DNA from: Gluconacetobacter asukensis
Lineage (GTDB): Bacteria > Pseudomonadota > Alphaproteobacteria > Acetobacterales > Acetobacteraceae
Direction of reading: 5' to 3'
Assembly: GCF_014174375.1 (NCBI RefSeq)
Contig: NZ_JABEQE010000005.1
Span: 124,001-188,000 of the forward strand
Length of the DNA: 64,000 nucleotides
This document shows positions 53,859 through 62,113 of the stretch, in pieces. The notes beneath the pieces are model-generated. The model saw only the letters and a program-made list of their open reading frames with translations, ran no database searches and had not been told where the DNA came from. Each line of letters starts with the position of its first letter. The stretch's first letter is position 1. Position numbers and translations under genes: made by a program.

Positions 53859-54802
53859 GCTTCGGCCTCGATCGACAGGGCCTTGATCTTCCGGTGCAGG
53901 GTCGAGCGGCTGATCCCCAGTTGCCGCGCCGCCGCGCTGACATTGCCCCGCGCGGAGGCCAGGGCGGCCTCGACCACCGCCTTCTCGGCGGCGCGGAAAC
54001 CGTCCCTGCCGGGGCCCCGTTCGTCCATCAGGCAGAATTGCAGCTCATCGCCGTCCTTCAGCCCCATGTCCCGGCGCGCCGCATGGGTCGCGCCCACCAC
54101 GCGGCGGTCGGCATCCAGCGCCAGCAGCGGGGCCGAGCTGCCATCATCCGCCCCCATCGTCACAATCATCTGCCCGCGATACAGGTCACTGAAACAGCGC
54201 GCCTCGATCCGCCGCGCCGCCTCGGTGATCGTGTTGCGGATCAGCGCAACATCGCGCGCATCCGGATCAGGATGGTACGAACTGGCATCCAATGCCCCTG
54301 CCAGACGCCCCAGCGCGTCATAGACCGGCACCGCGGTGCAGGTCAGATAGCGCAGGTTCACCCGCCAGTGCTGGTTCATATGCACGGTGACGGGCCGCTG
54401 CTCCGCCAGACAGGTCCCGATGCCGTTGGTGCCTTCCTCACGCTCATTCCACCGCGCGCCCGGCCATAAATGCCAGCGCCGGCATCCGCGCTCACTGTCC
54501 CGCACGGTCCGGCGGGTCAGGACAGTGCCGGTCCGATCAGCCAGCAGAACCGCGTATTCCATGTCGCGCACGATCGCATGCAGCCGGTCCAGTTCGGCAT
54601 CGGCAAACCGCAGCAGCGGCCCGGCCTCGTCACAGGATTGGCGCAGTTCGAAGCATGACAGCAGGTCCGACAGCCCCGATTGCGCCGGGTCCAGGGCGTA
54701 ATCGCCCTCGCAGCGTTGCCAGGACGCCGCCAGCAGCATCCGGGCAGCATTGCCGGCCGGGACAGGGCCAGCCACCCATGGTGATGGTATCTGCAACATC
54801 AT
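53855..54802 (-). CDS. acoR: AcoR-like regulator (GAF plus Fis-type HTH) lacking the AAA+ domain
   Basis: This 315-residue protein is related to acetoin regulator AcoR. The N-terminal part (SWQRCEGDYALDPAQ) and GAF domain (VLLADRTGTVLTRRTVRDSE, then EEGTNGIGTCLAEQRPVTVH) are present, as is a linker sensor (LLALDADRRVVGATHAARRD). A Fis-type helix-turn-helix (GNVSAAARQLGISRSTLHRK) follows directly. The about 230-residue sigma-54 AAA+ domain, with its GAFTGA loop and Walker motifs, is missing. It is divergent from acoABC. Start is one of two adjacent ATGs (54802 or 54799). Confidence 0.85.
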   Translation of the reverse strand: MMLQIPSPWVAGPVPAGNAARMLLAASWQRCEGDYALDPAQSGLSDLLSCFELRQSCDEAGPLLRFADAELDRLHAIVRDMEYAVLLADRTGTVLTRRTVRDSERGCRRWHLWPGARWNEREEGTNGIGTCLAEQRPVTVHMNQHWRVNLRYLTCTAVPVYDALGRLAGALDASSYHPDPDARDVALIRNTITEAARRIEARCFSDLYRGQMIVTMGADDGSSAPLLALDADRRVVGATHAARRDMGLKDGDELQFCLMDERGPGRDGFRAAEKAVVEAALASARGNVSAAARQLGISRSTLHRKIKALSIEAEA

Positions 54803-54850
54803 CCGTCTCTTTCGAACGGTTATGGCCTACCCTTATTTAACTCGCCCGCC

Positions 54851-54870
54851 CTGTCGCAGGAACGCGACAG
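54851..54870. promoter_or_regulatory. Inverted repeat, candidate AcoR operator
   Basis: CTGTCGC and GCGACAG are separated by AGGAAC, in the acoR/acoA divergent gap. The TGTCGC...GCGACA half-sites are suited to a dimeric helix-turn-helix regulator. Assignment to AcoR is inference from position. Confidence 0.45.
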
Positions 54871-54895
54871 ACCGGACAGACAGCGTCACATATTC

Positions 54896-54909
54896 GTTAT
54901 TCGAATAAC
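54896..54909. promoter_or_regulatory. Perfect 14-bp palindrome upstream of acoA
   Basis: GTTATTCGAATAAC lies 91 bp upstream of the acoA start. A further inverted repeat, GGATATC and GATATCC with a 7-bp spacer, lies at 54955-54975. No -24/-12 (TGGC-N-TTGC) element was found in this gap. Confidence 0.4.
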
Positions 54910-54999
54910 AGTCTTTCTTGTCGTCAGGGTCAATCGGCGCTCCCCTGCGGTGACGGATATCGGGATTCGATATCCCCGGAATAACAGGGAAGATTTCCA

Positions 55000-55965
55000 A
55001 TGCAGATCGCACGGGAAACATTGCTTCGCTCCTATCGGGCCATGCGCACGATCCGCGATTTCGAGGAGCGGCTGCATGTCGAATTCGCCACGGGTGAGAT
55101 CCCTGGCTTCGTCCATCTCTATTGTGGCGAGGAAGCCTCAGGGGTCGGCGTCTGCGCCAACCTGACGGACAACGACACCATTTCCAGCACCCATCGCGGC
55201 CACGGCCACTGCATCGCCAAGGGCGTCGAGGTCTCGGGCATGATGGCCGAGATCTATGGCAAGAGCACCGGCGTCTGCCGGGGCAAGGGCGGATCGATGC
55301 ATATCGCCGATCTCTCGCGCGGCATGCTGGGCGCCAACGGCATCGTCGGCGGCGGCCCGCCGCTGATGTGCGGCGCGGCCCTGTCGCACAAGCTTCTGAA
55401 AGACGGCGGCGTCGCGGTCGCCTTCTACGGCGATGGCGCGTCGAACGAGGGCAGCACGCTGGAAAGCCTCAACCTCGCCACGGTGTGGAAACTGCCGGTG
55501 GTCTTCGTGGTGGAAGATAACGGCTACGGCGAAGCCACGGGTTCATCCTTCGCCGTCGCGGGCACCCAGAAGGCGCGCGCAGAAGGGTTCGGCATGCCGT
55601 ACATGGAATGCGACGGCTCGGACTTCTTCGCGGTCTACCAGACGGCCGGCGAGGCCATCGCCCACGCCCGCGCCGGCAACGGGCCGGTCATGCTGCATGT
55701 ACATCTGGCCCGCTGGTACGGCCATTTCGAAGGCGACGCCATGACCTATCGCGCCGCCGGCGAGGTCGCCGAGGCCAAGCGTGACCATGATTGCCTGGAG
55801 CTGTTCCGCAAGAAGGTGACCGAAGCCGGCCTGCTGGAGCATTCGGAACTGGACGCGATCGACGAAGCCGTCCGCGACGAGATCGAAAGCTCGGTCATCG
55901 CCGCCAAGGCCGCCCCGCTGCCCGGGCCGGCCGACCTGCTGGCCGACGTCTATGTCCGGTACTGA
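55000..55965 (+). CDS. acoA: Acetoin dehydrogenase E1 alpha subunit (TPP-dependent)
   Basis: AcoA forms the thiamine-diphosphate E1 with AcoB that cleaves acetoin to acetaldehyde and an acetyl unit. It has 321 residues. The TPP motif is FYGDGASNEGSTLESLNLAT through VEDNGYGEATGSS. STHRGHGHCIAKGVEVSGMM and CRGKGGSMHIADLSRGMLGA are conserved in E1 alpha subunits. It is the first gene of acoABC, divergent from the acoR-like gene, with acoB starting 42 bp later. Confidence 0.92.
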   Translation: MQIARETLLRSYRAMRTIRDFEERLHVEFATGEIPGFVHLYCGEEASGVGVCANLTDNDTISSTHRGHGHCIAKGVEVSGMMAEIYGKSTGVCRGKGGSMHIADLSRGMLGANGIVGGGPPLMCGAALSHKLLKDGGVAVAFYGDGASNEGSTLESLNLATVWKLPVVFVVEDNGYGEATGSSFAVAGTQKARAEGFGMPYMECDGSDFFAVYQTAGEAIAHARAGNGPVMLHVHLARWYGHFEGDAMTYRAAGEVAEAKRDHDCLELFRKKVTEAGLLEHSELDAIDEAVRDEIESSVIAAKAAPLPGPADLLADVYVRY

Positions 55966-56007
55966 CCGCCCCGCCGTCTCATCCCGCGAGCCAGAAAAGA
56001 GACCATC

Positions 56008-57036
56008 ATGAGCAAGAAGAGCTATCGGCAGGCCATCAACGAGGCCCTGCGACTGGAAATGCGCCGCGATCCGCGCGTGATCATCATGGGCGAGGACGTG
56101 GCCGGCGGCCAGGGCGGTACCTCCGGCGTCGTCGACGCCTGGGGCGGCGTGCTGGGTGTCACCAAGGGACTGTATACGGAATTCGGCCCCGAGCGCGTCC
56201 TCGACACCCCGATCACCGAGGCATCCTATATCGGCGCCGCCGCCGGTGCCGCCGCCACAGGCCTGCGCCCGGTGGCCGAACTGATGTTCGTCGATTTCGT
56301 CGGGTGCTGCCTCGACCAGATCATGAACCAGGCCGCCAAGTTCCGCTACATGTTCGGCGGCAAGGCCCGCACCCCGCTGGTGATCCGCGCCATGTTCGGC
56401 GCCGGCTTCAACGCCGCCGCCCAGCACAGCCAGGCCCTCTATCCGCTGTTCACCCACATTCCAGGCCTGAAGGTCGTCATCCCCTCCTCGCCCTACGAGG
56501 CCAAGGGCCTGCTGATCGAAGCGATCCGCGACGACGACCCGGTGATCTTCCTCGAACACAAGGTCATGTATGATGACGAAGAGGATGTTCCCGACGAATC
56601 CTACACCATCCCCTTCGGCGAGGCGAACCTGACCCGAGAGGGTGACGACGTGACCATCGTGGCCTTCGGCCGGATGGTGAAGCTGGCGAACGAGGCCGCC
56701 GACAAGCTGGAGCGGCAGGGCATCAGCTGCACCGTGATCGACCCGCGCACCACCTCACCGCTCGATCGCGACACCATCCTGGACTGCGTGGCCGATACAG
56801 GCCGGCTGGTGATCGTCGATGAATCCAGCCCGCGCTGCAACATGGCCGCCGATGTCTCGGCCCTGGTGGCGGAAGAGGCCTTCGACGCCCTGAAGGCGCC
56901 GATCCGGCGGGTGATCCCGCCCCATACCCCGGTGCCCTTCGCGTCGGTGCTGGAAGCCCTCTATCTGCCCGACGCCGCGAAGATCGAGGCCGCCGTGAAG
57001 GCCGTCATGAACCATAAAGTCACCGAGGCAGCCTGA
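56008..57036 (+). CDS. acoB: Acetoin dehydrogenase E1 beta subunit
   Basis: This is the partner of AcoA, a transketolase-like beta subunit of 342 residues. Motifs include RDPRVIIMGEDVAGGQGGTS, PITEASYIGAAAGAAATGLR and PVAELMFVDFVGCCLDQIMN. The C-terminal transketolase domain includes VIDPRTTSPLDRDTILDCVA. It is 3 bp upstream of acoC, so acoB-acoC are tightly coupled. Confidence 0.93.
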   Translation: MSKKSYRQAINEALRLEMRRDPRVIIMGEDVAGGQGGTSGVVDAWGGVLGVTKGLYTEFGPERVLDTPITEASYIGAAAGAAATGLRPVAELMFVDFVGCCLDQIMNQAAKFRYMFGGKARTPLVIRAMFGAGFNAAAQHSQALYPLFTHIPGLKVVIPSSPYEAKGLLIEAIRDDDPVIFLEHKVMYDDEEDVPDESYTIPFGEANLTREGDDVTIVAFGRMVKLANEAADKLERQGISCTVIDPRTTSPLDRDTILDCVADTGRLVIVDESSPRCNMAADVSALVAEEAFDALKAPIRRVIPPHTPVPFASVLEALYLPDAAKIEAAVKAVMNHKVTEAA

Positions 57037-57039
57037 ACC

Positions 57040-58161
57040 ATGAACGCTTCCATCACCCCCATCACCATGCCCAAATTCGGTCTGGCGATGACCGAGGGCA
57101 AACTGGCCGGCTGGATGGTCCGCCCCGGCGCGACCGTCCGCGCCGGTGACGATTTGGCGGATATCGAAACCAGCAAGATCACCAACGCCTACGAAAGCCC
57201 GGCCGCCGGGGTGCTACGCCGCCAGGTGGCGCAGGAAGGCGAAATGCTGGCCGTCGGCGCGCTGATCGGCGTGCTGGCCGACGCCGACACGTCCGACGCC
57301 GACATCGATGCCTTCATCGCGCAGTTCAACGCCGAATTTTCGGCCGGAGCGGCCGAGGAAGCCGATGATACCCCGCCCGAGCCAAGCGTGATGGACGTCA
57401 AGGGCCGCTCGCTGCGGGTCCTGGATATCGGACATGGCGAGGGCGACCCGATCGTGCTGATCCACGGTTTCGGCGGCGATATCGGCAACTGGCTGTTCAA
57501 TCACGCCGCCCTCGCGACAGGCCGGCGCGTCATTGCCTTCGACCTGCCCGGCCATGGTGGCTCGACCAAGGATGTCGGCCCCGGATCGCTGGAATTCTTC
57601 TCCTCGGTCGTCGTGGACCTGCTGGACACGCTGGGCATCGACCGTGCCCATCTGGTGGCCCATTCGCTCGGTGGTGCGGTGGCGCTGACCACGGTCAAGA
57701 ATGCCCCGTCCCGCGTGACCTCGCTGGCCCTGGTCGCGCCGGCCGGCCTGGGTCCAGACATCAATATGGAATTCATCGACGGTTTCATCACCGCCGACCG
57801 GCAGAAGACCCTGATCCCGGTCCTGTCCTATCTGGTCCATGACAAGGGCCTGATCGGGCGCAAGATGGCGGACGACGTGCTGCGCTACAAGCGGCTGGAC
57901 GGCGCGGTCGATGCCCTGCGTCAGGTGGCGGCAGCAAACTTCACCGACGGCCGCCAGACCGACAATCTACGACCGGTGCTGGAGACGGCCCCGCCCACCC
58001 TGATCATCTGGGGCAAGGATGACGAAATCCTGCCTTCCAGTCACGCAGCGAACCTGCCCGACGCAATCACGGTCGAGATCCTGCCCGATACCGGCCATAT
58101 GCCCCAGATGGAACGGTCGGAAGAAGTCAACACCAAGATCCGAGCCTTCCTGGCCCACTGA
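57040..58161 (+). CDS. acoC: Acetoin dehydrogenase E2 (lipoyl domain plus alpha/beta hydrolase)
   Basis: AcoC accepts the acetyl unit on lipoate and passes it to CoA. It has 373 residues. The lipoyl domain at 8-82 has the lipoylation site DIETSKI (K46). A flexible acidic linker (about 95-118) leads to an alpha/beta-hydrolase domain with HGFGGDIGNW, nucleophile S209 in VAHSLGGAV, an Asp in IIWGKDDEILP and His in DTGHMPQME. This architecture is specific to acetoin systems; pyruvate E2s have a CAT-like domain. No E3 (lipoamide dehydrogenase) gene follows. Confidence 0.93.
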   Translation: MNASITPITMPKFGLAMTEGKLAGWMVRPGATVRAGDDLADIETSKITNAYESPAAGVLRRQVAQEGEMLAVGALIGVLADADTSDADIDAFIAQFNAEFSAGAAEEADDTPPEPSVMDVKGRSLRVLDIGHGEGDPIVLIHGFGGDIGNWLFNHAALATGRRVIAFDLPGHGGSTKDVGPGSLEFFSSVVVDLLDTLGIDRAHLVAHSLGGAVALTTVKNAPSRVTSLALVAPAGLGPDINMEFIDGFITADRQKTLIPVLSYLVHDKGLIGRKMADDVLRYKRLDGAVDALRQVAAANFTDGRQTDNLRPVLETAPPTLIIWGKDDEILPSSHAANLPDAITVEILPDTGHMPQMERSEEVNTKIRAFLAH

Positions 58162-58174
58162 CGCTCAAGAAAAA

Positions 58175-58207
58175 GGGGCGTCACCTTCTCTAGGAAGGTG
58201 GCGCCCC
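58175..58207. terminator. Terminator between acoC and the Tad cluster
   Basis: GGGGCGTCACCTTC (58175-58188) pairs with the complement ending CGCCCC (58207), with one mismatch. On the minus strand it is followed by TTTTTCTTG, so it is a good intrinsic terminator for the tad operon. On the plus strand it may also end acoABC, though without a T run. Confidence 0.8.
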
Positions 58208-58208
58208 A

Positions 58209-58622
58209 TCACGACGCCCGCGGATAGCAGGCCGAAACCGACAACGACGACGCAAAGAACGGGAACGGCAAACCTGACCAGAAATCCGAACGGATCTGCA
58301 CGATGACGAACCGCCCGCCCTGGACGCCCATGCCATGACAGGATGAGGCATTATCGTCGACCAACAATGAAGCGACCGCCCCCGGCAACGCCCAGTCGGT
58401 GGCCTGCCCTTTCGCGAAACCAACCGGATCGTCGCTGCACGCGCCCAGCGCGACGCAGCGTGCCGTCAGGTCGGCCGTCATCTGCAGGCAATCGCGCGTC
58501 CACCATTGCAGCCCCAGTTCGATCGCGCCCACCAGCATCACCAGAAACATGCCGGCCACGACGGCGAATTCGACTGCGGCGGCAGCCCGCGTGTCATGCG
58601 TCAGATCATGCCGACGGCTCAT
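58209..58622 (-). CDS. TadE-like pseudopilin family protein, last gene of the Tad cluster
   Basis: This 137-residue protein has the TadE-like N-terminus: a basic start then RAAAAVEFAVVAGMFLVMLV GAIELG, a type IV-like hydrophobic helix with Glu at position 5 of the helix. The rest is periplasmic with four Cys that could form disulfides. It overlaps the preceding TadE gene by 4 bp. It is a minor pilin-like component of the Tad/Flp system. Confidence 0.8.
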   Translation of the reverse strand: MSRRHDLTHDTRAAAAVEFAVVAGMFLVMLVGAIELGLQWWTRDCLQMTADLTARCVALGACSDDPVGFAKGQATDWALPGAVASLLVDDNASSCHGMGVQGGRFVIVQIRSDFWSGLPFPFFASSLSVSACYPRAS

Positions 58623-59101
58623 TGCAGCCTTACCGTGGCCATGTCGGTCAGGCTCGTCGGGGCCACCATCGCATAGAACGGCATGACCGGAGCATAACGG
58701 TAGGATGCCGCGATGGTCATGTACGTTCCCGGCATGGTCCCATCCGCACAGGTACCATCCGCCGGCACCGCGATCAGGCTACTGACAGGTCCCGACTGAA
58801 TGCAGTTCGTGCTGGCAGAACCAACGGTGACATTCATATCCGACAGACCACCCGCAGCCAGCACCACGTTCCTGACATCGCCCGGCGAGAGCGAGCCATG
58901 TGTGCCCGACGCATTCTGCTCGACAGCGAAAGCGTAATTCGCTCCGCCTTCAACCGCCGAAATCACGACCATCCGATACCAGAAGGCCAAAGGGAAATCC
59001 GCCAGCCCCGCCAGAATCGCGAGCAGGAAAGGCGTCACCAGCGCGAATTCCAATGCGGCCACGCCAGCCTTGCCCGGTCGGCACCGGCGCTTGCCCATCA
59101 T
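58619..59101 (-). CDS. tadE: TadE-family pilus assembly protein
   Basis: This 160-residue pseudopilin has the N-terminus RPGKAGVAALEFALVTPFLL followed by AILAGLADF, the TadE signature with the conserved Glu. The periplasmic part ends YRYAPVMPFYAMVAPTSLTD, similar to TadE-like tails. It overlaps both neighbours by 4 bp, so tadG-tadE-tadE2 are coupled. Confidence 0.85.
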   Translation of the reverse strand: MMGKRRCRPGKAGVAALEFALVTPFLLAILAGLADFPLAFWYRMVVISAVEGGANYAFAVEQNASGTHGSLSPGDVRNVVLAAGGLSDMNVTVGSASTNCIQSGPVSSLIAVPADGTCADGTMPGTYMTIAASYRYAPVMPFYAMVAPTSLTDMATVRLQ

Positions 59102-60343
59102 TCCACCAGGCTCGCAACACCCGACAGGTCATGAATCGGCATCATCCCCACCGCCTCGCAGTCACCATCGGCAAACCGGGCGCTCCCCTTTAGTGTCACG
59201 AATGCGGCGACGGCATAGACACAATCGCCCGCCGCCCCATTATCCCCATCGATGATCAGATTGGCATCCGGCGCATAAATCGCGCCGGTCAAGGTGGTCG
59301 TCGCCCCGCCAGTGAACTGGAACAGCCCACCGGTCGAGGCAAACAACAGCCCGGCCGAAGCCCCAGTCGTCGGCGCCGTGAGATGGAGCGAGGCAGCGCC
59401 GTCAATGACAACATTGCCGTTGGCGATGATTGTCACCCCCGTCCCGCTCAACGTCGTGCCCGCGTTCACGCGGAAATCCCCATTGATGTAATAGACTCCC
59501 GGCGCAAGCGTATACGCCCCGCCATCCGGCTGCCACGCATAGGCCACCCCCGTCGGCGGGGGCCCAAGCATCGTCTGCCCCAGCGGCAGTGTCACACTGT
59601 GCGGCGGCACACCCAGCAGCGCACCGTAGAGATCCGCATAGGGATCGGCCGCCTGCGCCGCATGCTGCACGCATGTGAGTGCCGAACAGACACTATTGCC
59701 ATCCGGCCCAATCGTTCCGCCCGCGACCAGGTTCGCAACGTCGATTGCGGCCTCGGTGCCCAGGGTCAGCATGCCGTTGGTGCGCAGGTCGCATCCCGGC
59801 ATGCTCAGGCTGGCGCCATCGTCCAGAACCGTTTCGCCCATGCCCGAAAGGGCGAGGATACAGGCGGTTCCACCGTGGGCACGTGGCATCAGCCGCGCCA
59901 CGGCGCGGGCGGACACCGGCTGGGTGCCCGAGGTCAGGAACAACGCGCTGAACAGACGCGGCGCCTCCTTGACGATCGTCACGGTAAGGATGGCCGGCGG
60001 GGCGAATGTGATCGTCGCCACATAGGCGCCGGCACTGTCCGTCAGGGTTGTCGCCCCGTCCCCGCTACGCGTCCCGGCCGGCAGGCCGTTCAGTTCGGCA
60101 ACAGCCGCCGCCGTGTCCAGCGCGTCAGCAGCCTGCCCCCTGGCCCCGTAGCGCGCAACCCCCTGCCACCGCGGCGATATCGGCCACACGCTGCAATTCC
60201 AGGCGTGTCATCGCCCAATAGCTGACATCGATCCCGAGACCCAGCACGCCCATCAGCACTGGCAGGGCCAAGGCAACCAACAGTGCCACCGCCCCACGCC
60301 GGTCGGACGCTATCCATCTGCTCCCGTCCGCCGCGCCCGGCAT
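59098..60343 (-). pseudogene. tadG: TadG-like Flp pilus protein, frameshifted
   Basis: The N-terminal part (ATG 60343) reads SDRRGAVALLVALALPVLMG then LGLGIDVSYWAMTRLELQRV and ADIAAVAGG, the TadG hydrophobic helix, and stops at 60125. The continuation lies in another frame from about 60163 (VARYGARGQAADALDTAAAV AELNGL) and runs to 59098. Removing one G from the G5 run (C5 on plus, 60159-60163) joins them as RVADIAAVAGVARYGARGQA. The C-terminal half is Gly/Thr-rich with repeated beta-strand-like pieces (GVTIIANGNVVIDGAASLHL). The shift could be a real mutation, phase variation or a sequencing error. Confidence 0.8.
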
Positions 60344-60345
60344 AT

Positions 60346-61125
60346 CTATGGCGCGGCAATCTGGGGCGCCACGTTCCCAAGCCCCGCACTCTGCGGTGAT
60401 AGCCCCGTGTCGCGCGCCGCCATATAGACCGACAGAGCCTCGGCGACCTGCTGTGGCGATAGATCGGACGACAGGATACGCGCGGCTTCGTCCCGCTGGC
60501 CGCCCATCGCCAGCACCGCTGCCAGATCGTGACGCAATTTGACGCTCGCCGCGGCCTCGTCCGCAAGGGGACGAACCATGCGCTCTGCCGCGCCTGCCTC
60601 GCCGCTCATCGCCAGGGACAGCGCCAGATTAACCTGCGCGCCGATCATCTGCGGGTTCGCCGCCAGCGCGCGGCGATATGCCATCTGGGCATCGTCATGC
60701 CGGCGCAGCAGATCCCGCGCCACGCCAAGATCGTTCCATGCGGCGGCATTGCCCGGCTCCCGATCAACCGAGAACTGGAACTGTCGCTCGGCCTCGGCCG
60801 GGTGCGTCGCCAGCAGGCATCGTCCCAGCCCCAGATGGGCGGCCGCCAGGCCCGGGCGCCCACGCAGAGCCGCGCGATAACTCCATTCCGCCTGCTCCAG
60901 CCGCCCAAGCGCCGTCAGCGCGTCGCCCTGGAGCAGCGCGGCCTCCACATCCGTCGGATCATCAGCCAGACGGGCCGTCGTGGCGCGTAGAGCGATCTGC
61001 GGCGCACCACCACGCAACGCTGCCCGCGCGACCTCCAGATTCCTGCTCTCACCATGATCCTTGCCACCGCCGACGGCACAGGCGGACAGAACCCCTGCCA
61101 GCACGACGAATGCCCATCTCGTCAT
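60346..61125 (-). CDS. tadD: TPR lipoprotein TadD
   Basis: This is a predicted outer-membrane-associated lipoprotein of the Tad pilus. It has 259 residues, starting MTRWAFVVLAGVLSACAVGG with lipobox LSAC. About five TPR-like repeats follow (LLQGDALTALGRLEQAEWSY, HLGLGRCLLATHPAEAERQF, AWNDLGVARDLLRRHDDAQM). TadD-type proteins act like pilotins for secretin assembly. It lies between tadC and tadG with the stop 2 bp from the tadG start. Confidence 0.85.
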   Translation of the reverse strand: MTRWAFVVLAGVLSACAVGGGKDHGESRNLEVARAALRGGAPQIALRATTARLADDPTDVEAALLQGDALTALGRLEQAEWSYRAALRGRPGLAAAHLGLGRCLLATHPAEAERQFQFSVDREPGNAAAWNDLGVARDLLRRHDDAQMAYRRALAANPQMIGAQVNLALSLAMSGEAGAAERMVRPLADEAAASVKLRHDLAAVLAMGGQRDEAARILSSDLSPQQVAEALSVYMAARDTGLSPQSAGLGNVAPQIAAP

Positions 61126-61162
61126 CACGACCAATCTCACAAATGATATCCCGTCCACTGCA

Positions 61163-62113
61163 TCAGGGGTGGCGATGGTGAAGAACATGCATCACCTGAA
61201 TCCCGGCGGGGCCGCCGGCAATCAGGAACACGCAGGGCATGATGAACAGCAGCGTCGGCAGCGTCAGCAGAACCGCCAGCCGCGCGGCCCCGGCCTCGTA
61301 GCGCGTCAGGGTTTCCTGCCGCAGTTCTGCCGACAATCCGCGCAGCGCGCCCGTAATCGGCGTTCCATATTGCTGCGTCTGCAACAGGGTCGTCGTCAGC
61401 CGCTTCAGCCCCTCGACCCCGGTGCGCGCGCCGAGATTGACCAGCACCTGCCTTGTGTCGGCGATCACGCTCAGTTCGCTGGCCGTCTGGGCGAACTCGC
61501 CGGCAATCGCGGGACACATCTTCTGCAACTCGACGCTGACCTGGACAATGGCCGGCCCCAGCCCGATCCCGGCCTGGGTGCAGATCACCATCACATCCAG
61601 CGCGTCGGGCAGGCCACGCTCGACCTGCCGCAGATAGCGGTTGCGCCGTGCCCGCAGGATGAAATCCGGCAACAGCAGCCCCCCGATCGCGGCCGCCGCC
61701 GCAAGCGCCCGGTGCAGCAAGGGCGGCAGGTCACCCCCAAACCGGGACAGGAGGACGACCACCAGCAGCGGCAAAAGAGTCGCCAGCAGGATCTTGACCC
61801 CGATGAACAGGCTGACGGCGCTGGCACCTCGCACCCCCGTCGTGGCCAGGGATGCTCGGAGTTCGTCCAGCGTGCCAATGGACAACAACCCCCGCCTGAC
61901 GATCCATTGGCCCAGGGCGGCGATCAGGCGCAGCGACGACGTGCCCAATCCCCTGACCCCGACCGACGATGCCGCGCGCGTCATCGGTTCCGCTTGCAGG
62001 TCGCGCAATCGTCGCCGTATCCGCCGCTGCCGTACCGTCAGCGGCACCAGCATCGCCGCCGCCAGCAGCGTCGCCCCCGTCGCCACACCCAGCACGGGCA
62101 TCAGGCCTGTCAT
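61163..62113 (-). CDS. tadC: Tad pilus inner-membrane protein TadC
   Basis: TadC is a GspF-like platform protein of 316 residues. The T2SSF domain is LPDALDVMVICTQAGIGLGP AIVQVSVEL, with membrane segments near both ends and the C-terminal LAVLLTLPTLLFIMPCVFLI. It overlaps the tadB stop by 4 bp (ATGA). Confidence 0.9.
   Translation of the reverse strand: MTGLMPVLGVATGATLLAAAMLVPLTVRQRRIRRRLRDLQAEPMTRAASSVGVRGLGTSSLRLIAALGQWIVRRGLLSIGTLDELRASLATTGVRGASAVSLFIGVKILLATLLPLLVVVLLSRFGGDLPPLLHRALAAAAAIGGLLLPDFILRARRNRYLRQVERGLPDALDVMVICTQAGIGLGPAIVQVSVELQKMCPAIAGEFAQTASELSVIADTRQVLVNLGARTGVEGLKRLTTTLLQTQQYGTPITGALRGLSAELRQETLTRYEAGAARLAVLLTLPTLLFIMPCVFLIAGGPAGIQVMHVLHHRHP

Noticed and set aside
54803-54999. 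Sigma-54 (-24/-12) promoter upstream of acoA
   Set aside because: No GG-N10-GC element was found. This agrees with the regulator lacking an AAA+ domain.
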